From: UM-FILTER-40-17 sp032251335
GTDB lineage: Bacteria > Bacteroidota > Bacteroidia > Flavobacteriales > Flavobacteriaceae
Direction of reading: 5' to 3'
Assembly: GCA_032251335.1 (NCBI GenBank)
Contig: JAVVDW010000010.1
Coordinates: forward strand, 1-64,000
Length of the DNA: 64,000 bases
The translations under genes were made by a program, and so were the position numbers. The notes beneath the pieces are model-generated. The model searched no databases, was not told where the DNA came from, and saw nothing but the letters and a program-made list of their open reading frames with translations. Of the stretch, positions 33,113 through 41,099 are shown in pieces; position 1 is the stretch's first letter, and each line of letters starts with the position of its first letter.

Positions 33113-34399
33113 ATGTCATTTACTTCATTAGGTTTATCTGACGCCCTTCTCAAAGCGGTCAGCAAGCAAGGTTACACACAGCCCTCTCCAATTCAACAAA
33201 AAGCCATTCCGCTTATATTGGAACGCAAAGACATCTTAGCCTCGGCGCAGACAGGTACCGGAAAAACAGCCGGATTTACGTTGCCGATGTTGCAAATTTT
33301 GTCTCAACAGCCCGTTTTGCGAAACCGACCCGTCAGGGCTTTGGTTTTGACACCCACCAGGGAATTGGCCGCTCAAGTTTATGAAAACGTAAAGGAATAC
33401 GGTGCTTTTTTAGATTTGAAGAGCGCTGTAATTTTTGGCGGGGTCAATCAAAATCCGCAAGTAGCTTCTCTGCGAAGAGGCGTTGATATCTTGATTGCCA
33501 CACCCGGACGCTTACTCGATCTGCACAACCAAAACTTGTTATCGCTATCGGGGATTCAAATGCTTGTCCTTGACGAGGCCGACCGCATGTTGGATATGGG
33601 ATTTTTAAGAGATATTAAAAAAATCATGTCTTTGATGCCTGCCAAAAGACAAAATCTGTTGTTTTCGGCCACTTTTTCTAGAGAAATAAAAGCCCTTGCG
33701 AATGAGATTTTGAACCATCCTGTTTTGGTAGAAGCTACGCCGGAAAACACCACCGTTGAAAAAATAAATCAGAAGGTCTATCACCTAGATAAAAGCCACA
33801 AAACGCAGGTTTTAATCAAATTGATTTCAGACGGAGCGTGGGAACAAGTGTTGGTCTTTACCCGAACCAAACACGGTGCCAACAACCTGACCAAAAAACT
33901 GATTAACCATCAGATATCGGCCTTGGCCATACACGGAAACAAAAGTCAAGGCGCACGCACCAATGCGCTACAAGGCTTCAAAGATGGTACCATTCGCGTG
34001 TTGGTGGCTACCGATATTGCGGCACGAGGCTTAGACATACCGCTGTTGCCACATGTCATCAACTTTGAGTTGCCCAACATACCCGAAGACTATGTACACC
34101 GCATTGGGCGAACAGGCCGGGCGGGTGCCAGTGGAGAAGCCATTTCATTGGTGGGTGCAGACGAGAGGGCCTATCTCAAGGACATTGAAAAACTCATCGG
34201 TATGCAAATTCCTACCGCAACAGTAGCAGATTTTGTTCCGGATCCCAACGTTCAGGCAGATGAAGAACGACCGCCAAGACCCACACGTTATCAAGGCTTT
34301 AAGTCAAGCGCTGTGCATCCCTCAAACAGAAACAATAGCAACAACAATCGGGGACCCAAACGCAATGCACCCAAACGACCGGACAGCAGAAGGCGGTAG
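33113..34399 (+). CDS. DEAD-box ATP-dependent RNA helicase (RhlE-like)
   Basis: A 428-residue DEAD-box helicase with all motifs: Q motif (GYTQPSPIQQKAIP), Walker A AQTGTGKT (residues 44-51), PTRELA, DEAD (LVLDEADRML), SAT, and the C-terminal ARGLDIP and HRIGRTGR. The tail (about residues 375-428) is rich in Asn, Arg and Pro (NRNNSNNNRGPKRNAPKRP), as in RhlE-type helicases. It likely remodels rRNA or mRNA. In other Bacteroidota several such paralogues exist. Confidence 0.95.
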   Translation: MSFTSLGLSDALLKAVSKQGYTQPSPIQQKAIPLILERKDILASAQTGTGKTAGFTLPMLQILSQQPVLRNRPVRALVLTPTRELAAQVYENVKEYGAFLDLKSAVIFGGVNQNPQVASLRRGVDILIATPGRLLDLHNQNLLSLSGIQMLVLDEADRMLDMGFLRDIKKIMSLMPAKRQNLLFSATFSREIKALANEILNHPVLVEATPENTTVEKINQKVYHLDKSHKTQVLIKLISDGAWEQVLVFTRTKHGANNLTKKLINHQISALAIHGNKSQGARTNALQGFKDGTIRVLVATDIAARGLDIPLLPHVINFELPNIPEDYVHRIGRTGRAGASGEAISLVGADERAYLKDIEKLIGMQIPTATVADFVPDPNVQADEERPPRPTRYQGFKSSAVHPSNRNNSNNNRGPKRNAPKRPDSRRR

Positions 34400-34470
34400 G
34401 TTTGGTGTCGAACACTGTGAATAATTTTTACATAATTATGGGTTTACAGTTATCATTTCTAATAAAACCC

Positions 34471-34478
34471 TATTTTTG
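34471..34478 (+). promoter_or_regulatory. -7 promoter box TATTTTTG before fabH
   Basis: TAnnTTTG match, 65 bases before the ATG at 34544. Confidence 0.4.
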
Positions 34479-34543
34479 AAACCTCAAAATTGATTAACTT
34501 GCAATTGTTTAAGCCATTTGGTTAATTGACTAACATCAAACGT

Positions 34544-35554
34544 ATGTATCACTCAAAAATAAGCGGTCTGGGCAGTTATGTTCCGGATAGAATTGTCACC
34601 AACGACGAATTGTCTAAACTCATGGAAACCAGTGACGAATGGATACAGGAACGCACAGGCATCAAAGAGCGCCGTTGGGTAACACCCGGCTCGGACGATA
34701 CCACAGCCACCATGGGTGTCAAAGCTGCCAAAATTGCCATTGAGCGCGCCAAGATCGACAAAGACGATATAGATTTTATCATTTTTGCCACGCTCAGTCC
34801 GGATTATTATTTTCCGGGACCGGGTGTACAAGTACAAAAAGCTTTAGACATCAAAACCGTTGGTGCGTTGGATGTGCGAAACCAATGTTCGGGTTTTGTG
34901 TATGCGCTATCCGTTGCCGATCAGTTTATCAAAACCGGTATGTACAAAAATATTTTAGTCATCGGTTCCGAACTCCATTCACGTGGCCTCGATAAAACTA
35001 CCCGTGGCAGAGGCGTTTCAGTGATTTTTGGCGATGGTGCCGGAGCGGTTGTTTTGTCGAGAGAAGAAAACCTTGATAAAGGAATCTTATCTACGCATTT
35101 GCATTCCCAAGGAGAACACGCAGAAGAACTGTCTTTGATAGCGCCCGGCATGGGCAAACGTTGGGTGAGCGATATTTTGGCGGAAAACGATCCGAACGAC
35201 GAATCCTATTTTCCGTATATGAACGGACAATTTGTGTTTAAAAACGCAGTTGTGCGTTTTAGCGAAGTCATTATGGAAGGATTGAAGGCCAATAACCTTA
35301 ACAAAGAAGACATCAACTTGTTGATACCGCACCAGGCTAATCTCAGAATTTCACAGTTTGTGCAGCACAAATTCGGGTTAACAGACGACCAAGTATTCAA
35401 CAACATCATGAAATACGGAAATACCACAGCGGCATCCGTTCCGCTGGCGCTTACAGAAGCCTGGGAATCCGGAAAAGTAAAAGATGGTGATTTGGTTGTT
35501 TTGGCGGCCTTTGGCAGCGGATTCACTTGGGCGAGTGCCATCATTCGCTGGTAA
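34544..35554 (+). CDS. 3-oxoacyl-ACP synthase III (FabH family)
   Basis: A 336-residue thiolase-fold ketosynthase. The catalytic cysteine is C115 (DVRNQCSGFVYAL), the histidine is in LLIPHQANLRI, and the asparagine is in YGNTTAASVPLAL, giving the Cys-His-Asn triad of FabH. The start is ATG 34544 (MYHSKISGLGSYVPDR), the usual FabH N-terminus. Many Bacteroidota have two such genes; this copy is not in a fab operon, so it may serve another acyl-chain pathway instead of housekeeping fatty-acid initiation. Confidence 0.9.
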   Translation: MYHSKISGLGSYVPDRIVTNDELSKLMETSDEWIQERTGIKERRWVTPGSDDTTATMGVKAAKIAIERAKIDKDDIDFIIFATLSPDYYFPGPGVQVQKALDIKTVGALDVRNQCSGFVYALSVADQFIKTGMYKNILVIGSELHSRGLDKTTRGRGVSVIFGDGAGAVVLSREENLDKGILSTHLHSQGEHAEELSLIAPGMGKRWVSDILAENDPNDESYFPYMNGQFVFKNAVVRFSEVIMEGLKANNLNKEDINLLIPHQANLRISQFVQHKFGLTDDQVFNNIMKYGNTTAASVPLALTEAWESGKVKDGDLVVLAAFGSGFTWASAIIRW

Positions 35555-35586
35555 ACTTAACGCATATATTTTATTATTTTTTCATT

Positions 35587-36678
35587 ATGCTGATAGATAT
35601 TATTGCGGGTGCGCGGCCCAACTTTATGAAAATTGCGCCCATTATTCACGCCATCAAAGAAAGACAGCTGCAAGGCAGCAAACTCCAATACCGATTGATT
35701 CATACCGGACAGCACTACGACCAAAACATGAGTGGGCGTTTTTTTGAAGAGCTCAATATTCCGCTTCCTGACGAAAACTTGGGTGCCGGTGGTGGCTCGC
35801 AAGCCGAACAAACTGCGGCCATCATGGTTGGTTATGAAAAACTGCTGTTGGAAAAAAAATCAAATTTATGCTTGGTTGTGGGTGATGTTACCTCCACCAT
35901 GGCTTGTGCCATAACTGCCCAAAAACTCCATGTGAAAGTTGCCCATGTAGAAGGTGGTATCCGCAGTGAAGATTGGACCATGCCCGAAGAAATAAACCGC
36001 ATGGTTACTGATAGCATTTCCAATTATTTTTATACAACTTCCGAAACAGCCAACCAAAATTTACAAAAAATCGGCGTTGACAAAAGTCGGATTTTCTTTG
36101 TTGGAAACACGATGATTGACACACTTTTGGCAAACAGAGCGCGTTTTCAGCAACCGGAAGTATGGCAAAAACTACAGTTAAAACCCCGACAGTATTTTGT
36201 GATGACGCTTCACAGACCTGCCAATGTGGATGAAGAACACAAACTCAAAGAACTCATTGACGCGCTGGTTGCCCATTCTCAAAACCTACCGCTTGTTTTT
36301 CCGGTGCATCCGCGTACGGCAAAAATACTGAGCGCACTAGGCATTTCGCATCCGCGCCTGCACCTGATTGATCCGTTGGGTTATTTAGAATTTAACTATC
36401 TCGTTGAAAGAGCCTTTGCTGTGGTCACCGACTCGGGTGGCATTACAGAAGAAACCACGGTCATGGGTGTGCCTTGCATGACCTTGCGCGACAACACAGA
36501 ACGCCCGGAAACCATCAGCATAGGAACCAACGAACTGTTGGGTACCAATCCGAAAGCCGTGGAACCTGCCATGAAAAAGTTGTTTTCAAATGCTTGGAAA
36601 AAAGGAAGTGTACCGGAATTGTGGGACGGCAAAACAGCCGCTAGAATTGTTGATAGTATCGAAAAGTTGGATTTGTAA
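35587..36678 (+). CDS. wecB: UDP-N-acetylglucosamine 2-epimerase (non-hydrolysing)
   Basis: A 363-residue GT-B-fold epimerase converting UDP-GlcNAc to UDP-ManNAc. Signatures: IAGARPNFMKIAPII, HTGQHYDQNMSG, VEGGIRSEDWTMPEEINR, LHRPANVDE and VVTDSGGITEETTVMGVPCMTLRDNTERPET. The start is ATG 35587, which gives the canonical N-terminus. It follows fabH by 32 bases. ManNAc made here could feed glycan synthesis by the glycosyltransferases at 28.8-33 kb. Confidence 0.93.
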   Translation: MLIDIIAGARPNFMKIAPIIHAIKERQLQGSKLQYRLIHTGQHYDQNMSGRFFEELNIPLPDENLGAGGGSQAEQTAAIMVGYEKLLLEKKSNLCLVVGDVTSTMACAITAQKLHVKVAHVEGGIRSEDWTMPEEINRMVTDSISNYFYTTSETANQNLQKIGVDKSRIFFVGNTMIDTLLANRARFQQPEVWQKLQLKPRQYFVMTLHRPANVDEEHKLKELIDALVAHSQNLPLVFPVHPRTAKILSALGISHPRLHLIDPLGYLEFNYLVERAFAVVTDSGGITEETTVMGVPCMTLRDNTERPETISIGTNELLGTNPKAVEPAMKKLFSNAWKKGSVPELWDGKTAARIVDSIEKLDL

Positions 36679-36755
36679 ATACTACTAAACAGACAGATTG
36701 AATCCGGCTTTTAAACTATACTCGCTGTGAAAGTGTGAAATAAAAATCGGGGATA

Positions 36756-37643
36756 TTAAATTTGTCCTTTGTACATGGCTTTGATGATACCGTCAGCCAA
36801 ACCAATTTTAGGTACATGTATATCTGTTGCACCACTCCATTTTGCGGCAAAAAGAAAAATTTTGGTAGCAGGAATAATCACATCGGCCCTGTCCGGATTC
36901 ATGTTAAATTGCAAGATACGTTCTTCAAAACTCAATTTTAACAACCTTTCATATTCGGCATTCAGCAACAGATAAGTTAAAGGTTTCCCGCCCGTGATGC
37001 CCGACATTTTGTACAACTTGTTGATGTTTCCACCCGAACCGATAATGTCAATTTTATGGAATTCTTTGGTGTGGAAACGAAGCCATTTTTTTATCTCATC
37101 CCAAACCATCTCCTCAACGCTTTGACTAATCATACGAACCGTCCCCATCCTGAATGATTTGGAGGTCACAATTTTACCTTCAGAAAAGATAGTGAATTCT
37201 GTACTACCGCCACCCACATCTACGTACAGATAATTTTTTGAAGAATCTAAAAAATGTTGTAAGTCTGTATTTGCAATGATGGTGGCTTCTGTTTTTCCAT
37301 CAATAATTTGAATGTCAATCCCCGATTTTTCCTTTATCAAATCAACCACTTCATCACTGTTGGTGGCCTCGCGCATGGCAGATGTAGCACAAGCCATATA
37401 TTTTTCAACCCCATGAGCTTGCATCAATAATTTGAAAGCTTTCATGGTATCTACCATACGCTTGAGGTTGATTTTAGAAATTTCACCCACAGTAAACGAA
37501 TCGGCACCAAGGCGAATCGGCACCCTAACCAAGGCGTTTTTCCTAAAGGCGGGCTCTTTGTTTTCTACTTCCAAAATATTGGAAATAAGCAATCTAATGG
37601 CGTTTGATCCAATGTCTATAGCGGCGAACTTTCTAATTTTCAA
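36756..37643 (-). CDS. Exopolyphosphatase / Ppx-GppA family phosphatase
   Basis: A 295-residue Ppx/GppA family protein (ASKHA fold) with AIDIGSNAIRLLI at residues 8-20, the second phosphate loop YLYVDVGGGSTEFTIF, and the IGSGGNINKLYKM segment. It is of the short form, lacking the C-terminal HD domain of E. coli Ppx. The start is TTG 37643, as no ATG fits. It is six bases after ppk1 on the same strand. It would hydrolyse polyphosphate or pppGpp. Confidence 0.9.
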   Translation of the reverse strand: MKIRKFAAIDIGSNAIRLLISNILEVENKEPAFRKNALVRVPIRLGADSFTVGEISKINLKRMVDTMKAFKLLMQAHGVEKYMACATSAMREATNSDEVVDLIKEKSGIDIQIIDGKTEATIIANTDLQHFLDSSKNYLYVDVGGGSTEFTIFSEGKIVTSKSFRMGTVRMISQSVEEMVWDEIKKWLRFHTKEFHKIDIIGSGGNINKLYKMSGITGGKPLTYLLLNAEYERLLKLSFEERILQFNMNPDRADVIIPATKIFLFAAKWSGATDIHVPKIGLADGIIKAMYKGQI

Positions 37644-37649
37644 TGTATA

Positions 37650-39746
37650 TCAATTTTTATTAGACATTTTTTCAAGATAGTAGTCGTAGGTGGCAAACTG
37701 TGAACGAACTCTTGGATGGTTGTTACGTCTGTATTCGTTGTTTGGGTTTGCACTAATGATGCGAGCTTTTACGTTGTCTGACCAACAAATTTCGAAGGTA
37801 TCTATCAATTCCTGCTTGATGGACTCATCATAAATAGGACAACCTACTTCTACACGTGCATCTAAATTGCGCTCCATCCAGTCGGCAGATGATATAAAAA
37901 CCTTAGATTCTTGATTGTTGCCAAAAATAAAGAGTCGCGGATGCTCGAGATACTTGTCCAATATACTAATTACTTCTATATTTTCGCTCATGTTTTTTAC
38001 GCCCGGCACTAGGCAGCAAATGCCTCTTACAATCATTCGTAACTTTACACCGGCTCTGCTGGCCTCGTATAACTTGTCTATAGTGCGGATGTCAGTAATG
38101 CTATTAATCTTGAGATGAATATAAGCTTCCCTACCCGCTTTGGCATTGTCAATTTCGGCATCAATCAACTTAAAAAACTTATTTCGCGTATAATGTGGTG
38201 ACACAATGAGGTGTTTGTATCTGTGGACTTTGAAGCTGGTTTCAAAAAATTCGAAAAGTTTATTAACTTCTTTTAACAAGGCCGGATGTGCGGTAAAAAG
38301 TGTGTAATCTGTGTATATTTTGGCGGTGCTTTCGTTGAAGTTTCCCGTACTGATGAGTCCGTATCTTTTGATTTCGCCCGCTTCTTCTCTTTCGATGACG
38401 CAAACCTTGGAATGTACTTTTAAGCCGGGCACGCCAAAAATAATTTTGATGCCTTCTTCTTGAAATTTTTCTGCATATCGGATGTTGTTGGCTTCGTCAA
38501 AACGGGCTTGTAGCTCGATCTGAACAGTGACTTTTTTTCCGTTTTTGGCTGCGTTGATGAGCGAAGAGGCAATTTGCGAAACCTTGGCAAGCCTGTAAAT
38601 GGTTATTTTAATAGACTTTACCTTGGGGTCGAGTGCGGCTTCACGCAAAAACTTGATGACGTATGAAAAGGTGTGATAAGGTGCGTAAAGCAAATAGTCT
38701 TTCTGGGCAATTTTTTTGATCAAACTACCTTGCAACTCCAATCCTTTTATGGGAAGTGGCGGATATTGTTTAAACTGTAAATCTGAGCGATGTAGGCTCG
38801 GAAAACTCATATAATCGCGGCGGTTGTGGTATTTACCTCCCGGGATGATGCTTTCGTTTTTTTCAAAACCCATTTTATCGAGCAAGTAATCGAGCGTATC
38901 TTTATCAATATCCGAATCATATACAAAACGTACAGGTTGACTTTCACTTCTGCCTTTGATGCTTTCACTGAGTTTTTCCACAAAACTTTTACTCAAATCA
39001 GAATCTAAATCCAATTCTGCATCCCGCGTGATTTTAATCATGTGCGCAGACAGGGTTTCGTAGTTAAAAATATTAAAAATCGATTTCAAGTTGTATCGAA
39101 TCAAATCGTCGAGTATGATAATAAATTTCTTTTCGCCTTCATCGGGCAGCACCACAAAGCGATTGATTGATTTCGGAATCTCAATCAAAGCATACTGAAT
39201 GTCTTTTTTTGTGGGATGAAAGAGTTTTTTTAAACCCGACTGTTTCTGTTCGGTTTTCATCACCATTTTGACGGCCAAATAGGCGGCGCTTTCGGTACGT
39301 ATATTCAGCGCTTTTAAATCGTTCAGAATGATGGTTACCAAAGCCGGACTCACCTCATTGACAAAATAGTTTCTGATAAACTCGTCTTGTGAGGTGGAAA
39401 TCTGGTTTTCGTTGATGATGTAAATATTCTCATTTTTGAGTGCTACCCTGATTTCTTCCAATATGCGAAGACTCTCCTCTTGTTGGTGGATTACAATTTG
39501 CGTGATTTCATCCATCAGTGCCTTGGGTTCATAACCCACCATGATGTTTTTTATCTTTTTGCCTGCCATGGCAATTCTCTTGACGGTTGCGTATCGCACT
39601 TTAAAAAACTCATCGAGATTGTTGGAAAAAATTCCGATGAAGCGCAAACGCTCTATCAACGGCATATTCTTGTCAGCCGCCTCTTGCAACACGCGGTCGT
39701 TAAACTGTAACCAACTGATTTCCCTGTTGATATATTGATTTTCCAT
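37650..39746 (-). CDS. ppk1: Polyphosphate kinase 1
   Basis: A 698-residue Ppk1, which makes and uses inorganic polyphosphate. The N-terminal YINREISWLQFNDRVLQEA and FFKVRY blocks, the phospholipase D-like halves with the phosphorylated histidine in LKVHSKVCVIER and a second histidine in IHLKINSITD, and the final DNVKARI region all match. The start is ATG 39746, overlapping the sixA stop by one base (TAATG), so the operon is sixA-ppk1-ppx. Confidence 0.95.
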   Translation of the reverse strand: MENQYINREISWLQFNDRVLQEAADKNMPLIERLRFIGIFSNNLDEFFKVRYATVKRIAMAGKKIKNIMVGYEPKALMDEITQIVIHQQEESLRILEEIRVALKNENIYIINENQISTSQDEFIRNYFVNEVSPALVTIILNDLKALNIRTESAAYLAVKMVMKTEQKQSGLKKLFHPTKKDIQYALIEIPKSINRFVVLPDEGEKKFIIILDDLIRYNLKSIFNIFNYETLSAHMIKITRDAELDLDSDLSKSFVEKLSESIKGRSESQPVRFVYDSDIDKDTLDYLLDKMGFEKNESIIPGGKYHNRRDYMSFPSLHRSDLQFKQYPPLPIKGLELQGSLIKKIAQKDYLLYAPYHTFSYVIKFLREAALDPKVKSIKITIYRLAKVSQIASSLINAAKNGKKVTVQIELQARFDEANNIRYAEKFQEEGIKIIFGVPGLKVHSKVCVIEREEAGEIKRYGLISTGNFNESTAKIYTDYTLFTAHPALLKEVNKLFEFFETSFKVHRYKHLIVSPHYTRNKFFKLIDAEIDNAKAGREAYIHLKINSITDIRTIDKLYEASRAGVKLRMIVRGICCLVPGVKNMSENIEVISILDKYLEHPRLFIFGNNQESKVFISSADWMERNLDARVEVGCPIYDESIKQELIDTFEICWSDNVKARIISANPNNEYRRNNHPRVRSQFATYDYYLEKMSNKN

Positions 39747-40234
39747 TAGCTTTTCAATTGTTTGGGTTTTACAAACGCCTGTGTTATTCCTTTTTGAATT
39801 GCAGACCAATGGGCAACATCGAAACTCAGATGAACAAAACCACAGGTACTCACATTTTCTATTTCTTTATTTCCTAGAATATTGACTGTGTTGGTCACCG
39901 CATTGTTGTGTGCAAAAACCATCAATTCGTTGACTGTATCGGGTGTTTGTCGAATAATTTGCAAGAGCTTGTCGCCATAAAAATCGTAGAGTTCACTTTT
40001 AATTTGTAGTTTTTCGTGTGAATAACCAATGGCTTTTGAAATAATGATGGCTGTGTGCAAGGCCCGGTTGGCCGGACTGCTTAGCAACAAATCGGGTTTC
40101 AGTTGCTTTTCTTTTAAAAAGGCACCCATCAAGTAGGCGTCGGTAACTCCTTTGTGCGCCAACGGCCGGTCTTGGTCTGCCACGGGCAAATCCCAAGCTG
40201 ATTTGGCGTGACGAATGAGATATAGCGTTTTCAT
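39746..40234 (-). CDS. SixA-like histidine phosphatase family protein
   Basis: A 162-residue histidine phosphatase with the LIRHAKSAW (RHG-type) motif at residues 6-14 and a late HNNAVTNTVN motif holding the second histidine. SixA acts on phosphohistidines of histidine-containing phosphotransfer domains in E. coli; the substrate here is unknown. Translational coupling to ppk1 (TAATG) suggests a link to polyphosphate, perhaps removal of phosphohistidine or a side product; this is inference only. Confidence 0.85.
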   Translation of the reverse strand: MKTLYLIRHAKSAWDLPVADQDRPLAHKGVTDAYLMGAFLKEKQLKPDLLLSSPANRALHTAIIISKAIGYSHEKLQIKSELYDFYGDKLLQIIRQTPDTVNELMVFAHNNAVTNTVNILGNKEIENVSTCGFVHLSFDVAHWSAIQKGITQAFVKPKQLKS

Positions 40235-40364
40235 TTTTTTTAGATTTTAAGGTTTTTGAAAGATGAATCCTCTTTAAGGCGAGCGGAAAAACATCTTATG
40301 CATCATGCGGTTTTATGTCTAAATTATACATCCACTTTTTAAAAAAATCAGTAAAAGCTAAAAT

Positions 40365-41009
40365 TTAAGGAGCCAGCCTTTGCATAAGCCAGTCCCAACC
40401 TTGCAATTGATAGCGAATTCTATCGTGCAAGCGATTGGGTCTGCCCTGCCAAAACTCCATTTCAACGGGCTTAACCAAAAAACCGCCCCAATTTGCCGGT
40501 CTTTCTATTTCTTTGCCTTCATATTTTGCCTCCAGGGCTTTGAGTTCTTCTTCGAGAAAGTCTCGAGAGGGAACCACTCGGCTTTGAGGTGAAACCAAAG
40601 CACTTAGTTGGCTACCTCTGGGTCGGGATTCGAAATAGCCATCAGACAAATTGGTTGCTAATTTTTCTGCAACGCCTTTGATGATAATTTGGCGTTCGAG
40701 CACAGACCAAAAAAAGGCACAGCATATATTTGGGTTTGTCAAAATAGCTTTGCCTTTTTCGCTGTCGTAATTGGTGTAAAAAACAAACCCCTCATGTGTG
40801 TATTTTTTCAGCAAGACTACGCGCGATTTTGGAAATCCATCCAAACCAAATGTAGATACCGTCATAGCGTTCACCTCATCAACTGAAGGATGGCTTTCCG
40901 CTTCAAAAAACCAATCTTGAAAGAGCACCAAAGGGTTTTCAGGCAAGTTGTTTTCTAGTAGCGCACCTTTTTCGTAAGTTTTTCTGTAATGACTTAAATC
41001 TTTTTGCAT
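40365..41009 (-). CDS. pdxH: Pyridoxamine 5'-phosphate oxidase
   Basis: A 214-residue FMN-dependent oxidase making pyridoxal 5'-phosphate. Signatures: MTVSTFGLDGFPKSRVVLLKKY, FVFYTNYDSEKGKAI, RPRGSQLSALVSPQSRVV and the C-terminal WQGRPNRLHDRIRY. The start is ATG 41009 (MQKDLSHYRK); a TTG at 41021 would add four residues. Single gene, no operon partner. Confidence 0.95.
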   Translation of the reverse strand: MQKDLSHYRKTYEKGALLENNLPENPLVLFQDWFFEAESHPSVDEVNAMTVSTFGLDGFPKSRVVLLKKYTHEGFVFYTNYDSEKGKAILTNPNICCAFFWSVLERQIIIKGVAEKLATNLSDGYFESRPRGSQLSALVSPQSRVVPSRDFLEEELKALEAKYEGKEIERPANWGGFLVKPVEMEFWQGRPNRLHDRIRYQLQGWDWLMQRLAP

Positions 41010-41099
41010 GGCATTTTTCAAAGTGCCAATTTACTATTTTTTGATGGCTTGCTCAACTAAAAAATATGAAGTTTCTATCAAATTTTAAAACCCAAGCTA

